From Nocardioides anomalus (GTDB taxonomy: Bacteria > Actinomycetota > Actinomycetes > Propionibacteriales > Nocardioidaceae), in contig NZ_CP049257.1 in the NCBI RefSeq assembly GCF_011046535.1, forward strand, positions 4,092,001-4,156,000: 64,000 bases of DNA, given 5' to 3'. Every line of letters begins with the position of its first letter. Position 1 is the first letter of the stretch. Positions 54,407 to 62,663 of this stretch are shown here, one piece after another. The notes under the pieces were generated by a model. It did not search any database. It worked only from the letters and a program-made list of their open reading frames with translations, and was not told where the DNA came from. The translations under genes were made by a program, and so were the position numbers.

Positions 54407-55159
54407 TCATTGTGCCGCTCCCGCGTCAGGATCCGCGGCTCGCACACCGCTCACGACGGCAGCGGCCAGGTCGTTGATGTCCACTCCGTCGGCGTACGCC
54501 ATCGCCCGGAGCAGGACCAGCGCGTCGGCCAGGCTGATCCCCAGCCGCACCATCAACATGCCCTGTGCCTGGTAGACCACCGAGCGCAGCGGGACGGAAG
54601 TGCCCGGCGGGAGCGAGTCGGCGTCGTCGTCCACCGCCCCGAGGAGCAGGTCGCGCGCGGTCTCCGCCCACGCCACTCCTGCCCCCAGCTGCGTGATGCT
54701 CAGCTGGTGCCCTGCGCGGGTGTAGGCGGTGAGCACTCCCGACCGAGCCGCACCGAGCTGGAGCGGGAAGGCGTAGACCCCGCCGACGCCTCTGGCCCCG
54801 ACCGCGGCCGCGAACTGCAGCCACCGCGTCTCGGCCGCACCCACGTCGGCGACCAGGACGGGCTGGGCCGTCCGGAACGCCTCGCCGCTGGGGCCCTCAC
54901 CCAAGGAGAACTGCAGGTCCTCCAGGCGCCGTGCGTCGCCGTCGGAGGCCGCGAGGACCTCGAGCCCGGCCGCCCCGACCGTCGACACGCACGCGCCCAG
55001 CAGGTCCAGGTCGACCACCACACGTCGGCAAAGCCGATCCAGCGCGTCGATGCTCGAGGAGTCGGGGATGGCACAACGTACCGCGACCGGTCGCGCCTGC
55101 GCGCGACGCCCGGCCGGCCCGGCTCGGGAGACGTTGACACCACCCACCGGCCCCGCCAC
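54407..55159 (-). CDS. GAF-ANTAR RNA-binding regulator, second copy
   Basis: About 250 residues. The GAF domain (about 35-180) includes FSLGEGPSGEAFRTAQPVLVADV and GGVYAFPLQLGAARSGVLTAY; the ANTAR domain (about 190-243) includes VVYQAQGMLMVRLGISLADALVLLRAMAY (in part). Divergent in sequence from the neighbouring copy, so not a recent duplication. The start is uncertain: the GTG at 55159 is taken, but the first 27 residues (Arg/Pro-rich) may be untranslated. Confidence 0.82.
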   Translation of the reverse strand: MAGPVGGVNVSRAGPAGRRAQARPVAVRCAIPDSSSIDALDRLCRRVVVDLDLLGACVSTVGAAGLEVLAASDGDARRLEDLQFSLGEGPSGEAFRTAQPVLVADVGAAETRWLQFAAAVGARGVGGVYAFPLQLGAARSGVLTAYTRAGHQLSITQLGAGVAWAETARDLLLGAVDDDADSLPPGTSVPLRSVVYQAQGMLMVRLGISLADALVLLRAMAYADGVDINDLAAAVVSGVRAADPDAGAAQ

Positions 55160-55183
55160 CCTGAGACGTCACGCGACCGCCGC

Positions 55184-55336
55184 ATGGCGCGGGTCGCTGA
55201 CGGCGCCAGGTGGGACGTCGACGTGTCGCTCGCCCTCTGCCTGGGCTGGCTGAAGCCTCGCGGCGTCCCCGTGCCCTGCCGGCTCCGCGACGAGCTCAGC
55301 AACCACGCCGCCCTCCTCGCGGCCGCCGACGGCTGA
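55184..55336 (+). CDS. small hypothetical protein
   Basis: A 50-residue frame (ARWDVDVSLALCLGWLKPRG, then VPCRLRDELSNHAALLAAA). Amino-acid composition is protein-like and it ends just before a GC hairpin (55392-55410), but there is no clear ribosome site. It diverges from the ANTAR gene. No family recognised. Confidence 0.3.
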   Translation: MARVADGARWDVDVSLALCLGWLKPRGVPVPCRLRDELSNHAALLAAADG

Positions 55337-55391
55337 GCGCAGGGACGCTCGGGACCCGTCGCGCCACGTCCGAGTGCGTCGGTGCTCCGAT

Positions 55392-55410
55392 GCCGCCGAC
55401 CGCAGGCGGC
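55392..55410. terminator. 6-bp GC hairpin
   Basis: GCCGCC, 7-nt loop, GGCGGC, in the gap left of the island's att copy. Confidence 0.3.
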
Positions 55411-55441
55411 TCGCAAACGCGATGAGAAGGTCAGGGACCTG

Positions 55442-55481
55442 GTGGAGCCGCCTGTCAGAATCGAGCCGACGACCTATTCAT
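55442..55481. repeat. att copy: duplicated 3' half of tRNA-Thr
   Basis: Matches 58600-58639 over 40 bp with two differences. It corresponds to tRNA positions 38-76 (anticodon-loop end, T arm, acceptor, CCA) plus one flanking base. Divergence starts abruptly after 55481, in the anticodon loop. Confidence 0.85.
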
Positions 55482-55817
55482 GCCGATGATCGGCTGCTGG
55501 TCACCCACGACACGCAGGGTCAGTGACTCGTCCGCCTGCACCATCTCCGCCATCGCTCGGAGGCGTCGCAGCCCACGAAGTCGGGGTCCCGGCCGCGCCG
55601 ACTCAAGCGCGTTGTCCACGTCGGCGATCAGGTCGGCCATGGTCAGCCCGCCGAGCGTTGCGTCCCCGTGTGGATCGAGGCCTCCGATGGTGGGCAGAGT
55701 GGCCGACCCGATCAGTGCGTCGAAGTCGCAGGCCGCGTCGAAGGTCCCGCCGCCCGGGTCAGGCAGAGCCCGCACCAGTTCGCCGTCACGGCGATGGAGC
55801 ATGACCCGGACTCCCAT
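55455..55817 (-). CDS. hypothetical protein ending in the att copy
   Basis: A 120-residue protein without recognised domain. Segments: MGVRVMLHRRDGELVRALPD, FDAACDFDALIGSATLPTIGG and LRRLRAMAEMVQADESLTLRVVGD. The last residues (about NRSSARF) are read from the duplicated tRNA sequence, antisense to it, and the stop is created by one of the two bases that differ from the tRNA copy. The true C-terminus was probably replaced at integration. ATG at 55817; a TTG 18 nt upstream is possible. Confidence 0.5.
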   Translation of the reverse strand: MGVRVMLHRRDGELVRALPDPGGGTFDAACDFDALIGSATLPTIGGLDPHGDATLGGLTMADLIADVDNALESARPGPRLRGLRRLRAMAEMVQADESLTLRVVGDQQPIIGMNRSSARF

Positions 55818-55886
55818 GCGGAGAATGGTGCCCAACGTCCGCTTAGCCGCCGCGCGGCCGGAGCCCGACCATGCCGAAGACAGGAT

Positions 55887-56390
55887 TCAGCGGGACAGTG
55901 GCTCGACGGAGGCTCGACGTACTGCCCGGACGAAGAAAGGGTGCGCTCGGGTAAGTACGAGTTCGTCGGCTCGGGTCATGCGGACACCTACGTTGTTCAC
56001 GAGCGCATTGGCGGCGCCGAGGACAACGCCGCCCGCTATCAACGTGAGGCCGGCGCCGGCCCACAGGCCGGCGTAGCCATGGCCGACGGTCGCAGCCATG
56101 ACAACTGCGCCAGTTCCAGCCAGGCCGGCGGCCCAACAGAGACGGCGGTTCCTTCGCCAGCGGTCGTGGACCGCGTGGGCGAAAGGCAGGGTGACGTGGT
56201 AGCGACGTGACGTCATCGCCTGGGCGAAGAGGTAGCCGACGACCGTGAAGAGGAGGAGGACGCTGACCCACGTCGGTGTCGTTTGTCCGCGCAGGACAAC
56301 GCGGTGCTTCGTAGCGACGCCGGTCTTGACGCATACGTCGACATCGACGACCACGGTGCTGCCAGCTCGTCCGAGGATCACGTCGGGCAC
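55887..56390 (-). CDS. hypothetical membrane protein
   Basis: A 167-residue protein with three hydrophobic stretches (about 40-58, 85-101, 106-127), a basic loop (HDRWRRNRRLCW) and a basic tail. No family recognised. The GTG at 56390 lies 6 nt after a minus-strand TAGCCT box (56402-56397), so the gene has a normal leaderless promoter although it lies in the island. Base composition is lower in GC than in the neighbours. Confidence 0.55.
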   Translation of the reverse strand: MPDVILGRAGSTVVVDVDVCVKTGVATKHRVVLRGQTTPTWVSVLLLFTVVGYLFAQAMTSRRYHVTLPFAHAVHDRWRRNRRLCWAAGLAGTGAVVMAATVGHGYAGLWAGAGLTLIAGGVVLGAANALVNNVGVRMTRADELVLTRAHPFFVRAVRRASVEPLSR

Positions 56391-56396
56391 GTGCCC

Positions 56397-56402
56397 AGGC
56401 TA
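56397..56402 (-). promoter_or_regulatory. -10 box for the island membrane-protein gene
   Basis: TAGCCT on the minus strand ends 6 nt before the GTG at 56390. Confidence 0.45.
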
Positions 56403-56663
56403 GAGGCCGATCTGCCCTCTCGGGTCTCGTACTCAGGCGGCCCCGGCGAAGACCAGCTTGGGTCTCTCCCGCCCCTTCCGCGCCGCGACGACCGAGCTCC
56501 GCTCAACCCTGCCGACGTCGGCTCCGCCCGACCATGCCGAGCTGCGGGCTCCGCCCGAAGTGGCCTCCGTCAGAGGAACGGCCCGTCTAGGCCATGGCGC
56601 CGGCCGGGGTGCAGGTGCGAGCGTGGCCCCGCCTCACCCATCCCCCTCTAGAAGGACCTCTAC

Positions 56664-57734
56664 ATGAACTTGCTCCGTCGCCCTGGATCGCGCCTGGCCG
56701 CAGCTGGCATCGCGACAGGGACACTCCTCGCTGTCGTCGGTGGCGCCTACGCCACCTCTGGCGACAAGGACGCCGCGGTTGACGGCATGGTCAACGCCTG
56801 CGTCAACGTCGCGAACAAGCAGCTGCGGCTCGAGACGCCGCAGACCCCGTGCGTTACCACCGGCCCCCGTGGGCAGCGTGAGCGCGAGATCGCCTGGAAC
56901 AAGAAGGGCGACACCGGCGCCGCAGGTGCGAACGGGGCGACTGGCGCCACAGGGCCCGCCGGACCCAAGGGAGACACCGGCGCCAAGGGCGCCGACGGAG
57001 CCAAGGGCGACACGGGCGCCACCGGGCCTGTCGGCCCCACCGGCGCGACCGGCGCAGCTGGCGCCGCCGGGCCCGCCGGGCCCGCCGGCCCCAAGGGAGA
57101 CACCGGCAACACCGGACCGGCCGGCCCTGCTGGTCCGACCGGACAGACCGGAGCGACCGGACAGACCGGCCCGCAAGGACCGGCCGGCCCACAGGGACCC
57201 GCCGGTCCCGCTGGCTCCGGTGGCGGCGGCGCCACGCTCAAGGACGGCAACGGCACCACCCTCGGAACGATCGTCCAGGCCGACTCCCGCGGAGTCACCT
57301 TCTTGACCAGCGGCAACTACCTGGTCGACGTCGGCTGGGACGGCGTCATGTACCCCGCCCAGGCCTACTACACCGGCGCGAACTGCACCGGCAGCGCCTA
57401 CCTCAACTCCGGCCAGGGCGCCAACGGCGACACCAACCTGCCGCTCTACGCCCGCACCGTGGTCTGGCTGGGCACCCCCCAGACGTTCGCCATCCCCAAC
57501 ACCACCAACGCATCAGGGTCCTTCGCCTCGACCCGGTTCACCTCGGCCACCATCGACAACCCCGACTGCGGGACCTCGACCGGCACCAAGGACGGTTGGG
57601 CGCTGAAGAACACCACCGTCGCAACGGTTGGTCTCCCCCGCCAACGCCAGCGACGGAACTTTCGCGACACCGCTCACCTTCTGAACCGTCTAGCGCTCGG
57701 GCGACCCCTGATTCCGGGGCGCCCGGGCGCCTGA
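56664..57734 (+). pseudogene. secreted collagen-like protein with a 3' frameshift
   Basis: The signal peptide ([20 protein letters not shown]) is followed by a short Cys-containing region and about 30 Gly-X-Y triplets (about 90-185; many [16 protein letters not shown] units) and a C-terminal domain with four cysteines or fewer. The frame as given ends in an Arg-rich tail at 57734. Removing one C from the C5 run at 57635-57639 restores a plausible end ([18 protein letters not shown]) with a stop at 57682-57684, right before a strong terminator. ATG has GAAGGA 7 nt upstream. Phage-tail or surface fibre role possible. Confidence 0.65.
57693..57730 (+). terminator. terminator hairpin after the collagen-like gene
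   Basis: GCGCTCGGGCG pairs with CGCCCGGGCGC (one G-T), with an inner CCCC/GGGG extension and a 7-nt loop. It begins 9 bp after the restored stop codon at 57684 and lies inside the frame as given, which supports the shorter C-terminus. Confidence 0.65.
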
Positions 57735-57785
57735 CCGGGCCAGGTCAGCAAGCACGGTCGGTGACCGCGTCCAGCCTTCCTCGCC

Positions 57786-58090
57786 ATGACCACGGGGAGA
57801 GCGGTCCAGAACGTCGACGCTCGCTACGAGCTCACAGACCGGGACCGCGAGGTCCTCGAGTTCGAGCGGCACTGGTGGAAGTACAACGGCGCCAAAGAGT
57901 CTGCGATCCGCGAGAAGTTCGACAAGTCGAGCGTCTGCTGCTACCAGGTGCTCAACTGGCTGCTCGACCAGCCCGCAGCTCTGGAGGCCGACCCCCATCT
58001 CGTTCCAGGCTTCGCCGGCTTCGCCAAGCCCGGCAGGCGCAGCGTGCAGCCCGTGGTAGTTCGCGGCGCGCGGGAAACGACGGCTTCTGA
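57786..58090 (+). pseudogene. DUF3263 protein with a C-terminal frameshift
   Basis: The first 72 residues match DUF3263: LTDRDREVLEFERHWWKYNGAKESAIREKFDKSS (in part), then CYQVLNWLLDQPAALEADP. The expected basic tail (RLRRLRQARQAQRAAR) is present but in the -1 frame from about 58004, ending at 58090. In the original frame the gene runs on with unrelated residues to 58181. One missing base near GTTCC (58002-58006) would explain it. DUF3263 proteins are small DNA-binding-like proteins common in actinobacteria and their phages. Confidence 0.65.
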
Positions 58091-58177
58091 GCCCCAGCCG
58101 TCACAGCGGTTGCTGTGGCCACAGGCGTACGCCGGTTCTTCTCCCGGTAGCCGACTCGACGTCCGAACCCTGGGTCC

Positions 58178-58648
58178 GTGAGGAAGGGTGCGCGGACGGG
58201 CACGAACAGCTCGATCGAGTGGACCGAGGTCACGTGGAACCCCGTCACCGGTTGTGACCGAGTCGCCGCTGGATGCGACAACTGCTACGCGTTGGCCCTC
58301 GCGAGGCGGTTGAAGGCAACGGGCGTCGCGAAGTACCAGAACGACGGCGACCCGCGCACCTCCGGGCCGGGCTTCGATGTGACCGTCCATCCTGGAGCGC
58401 TCGGCCAGCCCAAGAAATGGCGATCGCCCAGGGTGGTCTTCGTCAATTCAATGAGCGACCTCTTCCACGCCAGGGTGCCGCTCAGTTTCGTCCGCGACGT
58501 GTTTGACGTCATGGCGGAGACGCCGCAGCACACCTATCAGGTGCTCACCACCCCGACGAGCCCCTTAGGGAAAACGCCCAGGTCAAGCTGGATGAGTTCG
58601 TGGAGCCGCCTGTCGGAATCGAACCGACGACCTATTCATTACGAGTGA
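58178..58648 (+). pseudogene. truncated phage Gp37/Gp68 (DUF5131) protein
   Basis: Family features are clear at the N-terminus: SSIEWTEVTWNPVTGC, the cysteine cluster TGCDRVAAGCDNCYA, ARRLKATGVAKYQNDG, FDVTVHP, VVFVNSMSDLFHARVP and AETPQHTYQVLT. After QVLT (about 58547) the family sequence stops, and the frame runs through unrelated bases and the antisense of tRNA-Thr to a stop at 58648. Full-length members have roughly 240 or more residues; about 125 remain. It was evidently cut at the island junction. Confidence 0.75.
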
Positions 58649-58676
58649 ATCGCTCTACCGACTGAGCTAAGGCGGC
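58601..58676 (-). tRNA. tRNA-Thr (anticodon CGU)
   Basis: On the minus strand: acceptor GCCGCCT/AGGCGGC, D arm GCTC/GAGC, anticodon stem ATTCA/TGAAT with loop CTCGTAA (anticodon CGT), T arm GTCGG/CCGAC with loop TTCGATT, discriminator T and encoded CCA at 58603-58601. All stems pair. It is the integration site of the island on its 3' side. Confidence 0.95.
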
Positions 58677-58847
58677 ACGTGCCCTCGCGGGCAACCCGCG
58701 GGAGTCTACGGAATCGGCGCCCGTGGCTGGAAATCCTGGTGGCAGACGAGAACGGGCCGTGCGACCGGGACACCAGGAGGGGTGTCGGGGTCACACGGCC
58801 CGGGCTCGGGACGCGTCGGCCAGACGCGTCTCGGTCGCCGCGTGCAC

Positions 58848-59042
58848 TCAGGCGGCGACGGGCTCGCGGGTCCGCTCGGCGGAGACGATCTCGGTGGCCT
58901 TGCCGGTCAGCGCGGTCTGCGGGGCGCCGCACCAGCACTCGAAGGCGAGGACGATGCCCTGGTCGGTGTTGGCCATGCCGGTGATCATGCTCGGGAAGAT
59001 GAGCTGGCGACGGTCACAGGCGCTGCAGTGGTGGTCGAACAT
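58848..59042 (-). CDS. small cysteine-rich zinc-ribbon-like protein
   Basis: A 64-residue protein, MFDHHCSACDRRQLIFPSMI, then FECWCGAPQTALTG. The pattern C-x2-C ... C-x-C suggests a small zinc ribbon. ATG at 59042 has GGAGGAGGG 7 nt upstream. Small proteins of this style are common in Nocardioidaceae; function unknown. Divergent from the LysR gene. Confidence 0.7.
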   Translation of the reverse strand: MFDHHCSACDRRQLIFPSMITGMANTDQGIVLAFECWCGAPQTALTGKATEIVSAERTREPVAA

Positions 59043-59149
59043 GTCGGAGCCCTCCTCCGGGTCTCTCACGGGTGGTGTCCACACCAGTGTGACCGGCGGG
59101 TAAGCATAGGGGTAGCCTGACTTTCCGTTGCGAGCCCAAGGTTGTGCCT

Positions 59150-60067
59150 ATGTTGTCACTGCACCAGCTGACCTGCTTCCTGAGCGTCTACGAGCACGGG
59201 TCGCTGACCCGGGCGGCCGAGGAGCTGGGCTACGCGCAGCCGTCGGTGTCGGAGCAGATCCGCGCGCTGGAGAAGACGCTGGGGGTGCAGCTGTTCCGGC
59301 GGGTCGGGCGCGGGGTGGTGCCGACGACGGTGGCGGACACGCTGCGGCCGCACGCGGAGCGGACGCTGCGGGCGGCGGAGGACACGCGGCGGGCGGCGCA
59401 GGCGGTCAAGGCGTTCGAGACCGGGACCATCCGCTTCGGGATGTTCGGCACCGCTCGGCTGTACGCCGGTGCGGCGCTCGTCGCCGACGTGCTCGAGCGC
59501 TACCCCGGGGTGCGGGTGGAGCTGGTGGGGCAGAACTCGAGCGAGGTGGCCGAGGAGCTGCGCCGGGGGCGGCTCGAGGCGGCGATGCTCGCGCTGCACT
59601 CGGTGGAGAGCGAGGGCATGCAGGTCACGCCGGTGGCGCGCGACGAGCTGGTCTACGTGAGCGCCGACCCGGCGCGACTGGAGAGCCCGGTGACGGCCAA
59701 ACGGCTGTCCGAGGCCAGCTTGGTGATGCCTGAGACCACGTGGCGCGCGACGGACTCGATCCGGATCATGCTGCGCCAGCTGCTGCACGAGGCGGGCCGC
59801 AACCCGGCGAGCCGGATCGAGGTGGAGGACGTCGAGATCGCGGTCGAGCTGGTCGGGATGGGGCTGGCCGACACCGTCATCCCGCGCGGCGCGGCCGAGC
59901 AGCTGCTGCCGCGGCTGGCACCGCAGGCGGGGTTCGTGTCGCTGCGCCCGCGGCTGTTCGACATGTTCGCGATCGTGCACCGCCGCGGGGCGACCCTGTC
60001 CCCCGCGGCCCAGCTGATGATCCAGCTCGCCACCACCCGGATCCAGGCCATCGCCACGCCGCTCTGA
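59150..60067 (+). CDS. LysR-family transcriptional regulator
   Basis: A 305-residue LTTR. The winged HTH is [45 protein letters not shown] (in part, residues 5-50), followed by the linker helix and the effector-binding fold (about 90-300). ATG at 59150 has an AAGGTT box 6 nt upstream; a GTG 6 nt earlier is possible. It lies 67 bp before a TauD-type dioxygenase on the same strand, so it may regulate that gene, although LTTRs more often face their target divergently. Confidence 0.9.
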   Translation: MLSLHQLTCFLSVYEHGSLTRAAEELGYAQPSVSEQIRALEKTLGVQLFRRVGRGVVPTTVADTLRPHAERTLRAAEDTRRAAQAVKAFETGTIRFGMFGTARLYAGAALVADVLERYPGVRVELVGQNSSEVAEELRRGRLEAAMLALHSVESEGMQVTPVARDELVYVSADPARLESPVTAKRLSEASLVMPETTWRATDSIRIMLRQLLHEAGRNPASRIEVEDVEIAVELVGMGLADTVIPRGAAEQLLPRLAPQAGFVSLRPRLFDMFAIVHRRGATLSPAAQLMIQLATTRIQAIATPL

Positions 60068-60092
60068 TCGCCCCGCGGGCCGCAATGTTCTA

Positions 60093-60115
60093 AAGTCAGT
60101 CGAGTCACTTGACTT
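60093..60115. promoter_or_regulatory. imperfect dyad upstream of the TauD-like gene
   Basis: AAGTCA, 11 nt, TGACTT centred at 60104, with TTGACT (-35-like) at 60110-60115. It is 20-42 bp upstream of the GTG at 60135, so it could be the operator of the neighbouring LysR protein. Confidence 0.4.
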
Positions 60116-60134
60116 ACTCGGACAGGAGCCTCGC

Positions 60135-61070
60135 GTGACCCTCACAGCAGACCCCCGCACCCAGCGCCTCGCGGTGCAGCAGCTCGGCGGCCGGATCGGT
60201 GCCGTGGTCGACGGCGTCCACCTCGGCCCGGACCTCGACGCCGAGACCCTGGCCGAGGTGCGGGCCGCGATCCTGCGCCACAAGGTCGTGTTCTTCCGCG
60301 GCCAGCACCACCTCGACGACGCCGGCCAGACCGCGTTCGCCTCGCTGCTCGGCCCGCTCACGACCGCGCACCCGACGGTCAACACCGGCAGCGCGCACGT
60401 GCTGAGCCTGGCCGCGACCCAGGGCATGGCCGCCAACAGCTGGCACACCGACGTGACCTTCGTGGACCGCATCCCGGCCTTCAGCGTGCTGCGCGGCGTC
60501 ACCATCCCGCCGTACGGCGGCACCACCAACTGGGCCAACACCGCCACGGCGTACGACGCGCTGCCGGACTCGCTCAAGGCGCTGGTCGACGGCCTCTGGG
60601 CCCGGCACACCAACGAGTTCGACTACGCCCGCGAGTCCGAGTCCTACGACGAGCGGGGCGAGCAGGACGCGCTGAACCGCGACGAGTTCCGCTCGACGTA
60701 CTTCGAGACCGAGCACCCGGTCGTGCGCGTGCACCCCGAGACCGGCGAGCGGACGCTGCTGCTGGGCCACTTCGTCAAGCGCTTCGTGGGGCTCAACACC
60801 TCGGAGTCCTCGGCGATCTTCCAGCTGCTGCAGAACCGCGTGACCAAGCTCGAGAACACCGTGCGCTGGTCCTGGCAGGAGGGCGACGTCGCGGTCTGGG
60901 ACAACCGCGCGACGCAGCACTACGCCGTGGCCGACTTCGACACCCACCGCCGCGAGGTGCGCCGGGTCACCGTCGCCGGCGACGTCCCGGTCGCGATCGA
61001 CGGCCGGACCAGCCGGGTCGTCGGGGGCAGTTCGGACGGCTACGTCGACATCGACGCGCTGATCAGCTGA
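60135..61070 (+). CDS. TauD/TfdA-family Fe(II)/2-oxoglutarate dioxygenase
   Basis: A 311-residue dioxygenase. The HxD iron motif is in [19 protein letters not shown] and the distal His in NRATQHYAV with a following Arg ([11 protein letters not shown]) for 2-oxoglutarate. Relatives act on taurine, alkyl sulfates or chlorophenoxy acids; which applies is unknown, and no sulfonate transporter is near. GTG at 60135 has AGGAG 6 nt upstream. A dyad lies just upstream. Confidence 0.9.
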   Translation: MTLTADPRTQRLAVQQLGGRIGAVVDGVHLGPDLDAETLAEVRAAILRHKVVFFRGQHHLDDAGQTAFASLLGPLTTAHPTVNTGSAHVLSLAATQGMAANSWHTDVTFVDRIPAFSVLRGVTIPPYGGTTNWANTATAYDALPDSLKALVDGLWARHTNEFDYARESESYDERGEQDALNRDEFRSTYFETEHPVVRVHPETGERTLLLGHFVKRFVGLNTSESSAIFQLLQNRVTKLENTVRWSWQEGDVAVWDNRATQHYAVADFDTHRREVRRVTVAGDVPVAIDGRTSRVVGGSSDGYVDIDALIS

Positions 61071-61079
61071 CCCGCCCGC

Positions 61080-62645
61080 TCAGCACTGCAGCCCGTCCTG
61101 GGGCACCGTGCCGTCGACGAGGTAGTCCTCCACCGCGTCGGCGATGCACTGGTTGCCCGAGGAGTACGCCGTGTGGCCGTCGCCGTCGCGGCTGACCAGC
61201 ACGGCCGACTGCAGCTGGGAGGCCAGGGCCTGCGCCTCGGAGAACGGCGTGGCGGGGTCGCGCGTGGTGCCGATGACGACGATCGGCGCGGCGCCGGCCC
61301 CGCGCAGCGGCCGCGGGGTCTCGGTGGAGCGGGCGGTGTACCCGGCGCAGGTGGTCAGGCCCCAGGCGTAGGTGCGGCCCCACGTGGGCGAGACGGCCTC
61401 GAGCTCGGGGACGTACTTCTCGACCTGGTCGAACGGGACCGACTCTGGCTTGTCCAGGCAGCTGATGGTCGGGAAGGCCTCGAGCAGGTTGCTCTTGTAG
61501 GTGCCGTCGACGTTGCGGTCGGCGTAGAGGTCGGCGAGCAGGGCGAGCACCGTGCCGTCCCCGTCGCCGATCGCGTCGTTGAAGCCGCGGTCGAGCAGCG
61601 ACCACGCCTCCTCGCTGTAGAGCGCGGCGCCGATGCCGTAGTAGGCGAGCCCCTCGGTGAGCTTGCGGTCACCGAGCCGGGTGCCGAGCGGCTGCTGGTC
61701 GGTGTCGGCCAAGAACTGCTGCACCCGGGTCACGCCGGCGTCCACGGAGTCGCCGAGCGGGCAGTCGCCGCCGTCGACGCAGTGCTGGACGTAGGAGCGC
61801 AGCGCGGTCTCGAAGCCGCCGGCCTGGACCTTGGCCGACTCCACCAGCCCGAGGGTCGGGTCGACGGCACCGTCGAGGACGAGCCGGCCGACCTGCTGAG
61901 GGAAGAACTCGGCGTAGGTCGCGCCCAGCTCGGTGCCGTAGGAGGCGCCGAAGTAGGTCAGGTGGTTCTCCCCCAGCGCCGAGCGCAGCACGTCCATGTC
62001 GCGGGCGGCCTCGATGGTGGAGACGTGGGCGGCCAGGGCGCCGGAGTTCTTCTCGCAGCCGGCGCCGAACCCCTTCACCGACGCGGCGTACGCCAACTCC
62101 TCGGCCGGGGTGTCCGGGTCGGGGTCGCCGGCCAGGAAGGCGTCCATGTCGGCATCGGACAGGCAGTCGACCGGGTCGGACTGCCCGACGCCGCGCGGGT
62201 CCATGCCGACGATGTCGAAGTGCTCGCGCAGCGCGTCGCCCCACCCGCCGTCGCTGGCGTACGTCGTGGCGGGCGCACCCGGGCCACCGGGGTCGACGAC
62301 CATCGAGCCGATCCGCTCGTCGGGCTTCTCCGCCGGCACCTTGAGCACGGCGAGGTCGAGCGTGCGGCCGCCGGGGTCCTGGTAGTCCAGGGGGACGGTG
62401 AGCGTCGCGCACTCGTCCTCCTCGCTGCCCGGGCAGAACGCCCAGTCCAGTGTCTGGCCGTAGAACGCCGAGAGGTCGGGCGCCGGCGGCTCGCTGGAAC
62501 CGTCCTCGGGCGCCGGGGTGGGCGCGAGGGTCGCGCGGCCGGGCTCGGCCGAGCCGTCGTCGCGCAGGGTCACCGCGACGGCGAACACGGTGCCGAGGAC
62601 CAGGGCCAGGACGACGAGGGCACCGATCAGGCGGGTGGCCTTCAC
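61080..62645 (-). CDS. secreted alpha/beta-hydrolase peptidase (tripeptidyl aminopeptidase-like)
   Basis: A 521-residue protein with an uncleaved-looking N-terminal hydrophobic segment (LIGALVVLALVLGTVFAVAV). The catalytic triad is visible: Ser in LTYFGASYGTELGATYA, Asp in VVIGTTRDPATPF, His in RDGDGHTAYSSGNQC. The oxyanion region is MVVDPGGPG. The TAP-like C-terminal domain carries the Asp and His. It resembles the SlpD/SlpE/Tap peptidases of Streptomyces. GTG start 18 nt after the holB stop. Confidence 0.88.
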   Translation of the reverse strand: MKATRLIGALVVLALVLGTVFAVAVTLRDDGSAEPGRATLAPTPAPEDGSSEPPAPDLSAFYGQTLDWAFCPGSEEDECATLTVPLDYQDPGGRTLDLAVLKVPAEKPDERIGSMVVDPGGPGAPATTYASDGGWGDALREHFDIVGMDPRGVGQSDPVDCLSDADMDAFLAGDPDPDTPAEELAYAASVKGFGAGCEKNSGALAAHVSTIEAARDMDVLRSALGENHLTYFGASYGTELGATYAEFFPQQVGRLVLDGAVDPTLGLVESAKVQAGGFETALRSYVQHCVDGGDCPLGDSVDAGVTRVQQFLADTDQQPLGTRLGDRKLTEGLAYYGIGAALYSEEAWSLLDRGFNDAIGDGDGTVLALLADLYADRNVDGTYKSNLLEAFPTISCLDKPESVPFDQVEKYVPELEAVSPTWGRTYAWGLTTCAGYTARSTETPRPLRGAGAAPIVVIGTTRDPATPFSEAQALASQLQSAVLVSRDGDGHTAYSSGNQCIADAVEDYLVDGTVPQDGLQC

Positions 62646-62663
62646 CGGGCCGTCACCGGGCCC

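Larger units (their letters stand above)
55442..58640. mobile_element. degenerate integrative island at tRNA-Thr
   Basis: A complete tRNA-Thr on the right and a 40-bp copy of its 3' half on the left enclose about 3.2 kb. This is the footprint of integration by a tyrosine recombinase into a tRNA 3' end; the element lies on the 3' side of the tRNA, as expected. The cargo includes a collagen-like protein, a DUF3263 gene and a phage Gp37/DUF5131 gene cut off at the right end. No integrase, excisionase or replication gene is present, and two or three cargo genes are broken, so the element is a remnant. GC looks lower than in the flanks for part of it (about 55840-56340). Confidence 0.7.

Noticed and set aside
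56930..57220. Dense short repeats that could suggest a CRISPR array
   Set aside because: They are in-frame Gly-X-Y codon repeats of a collagen-like gene, with no constant repeat/spacer lengths. No cas genes are present.
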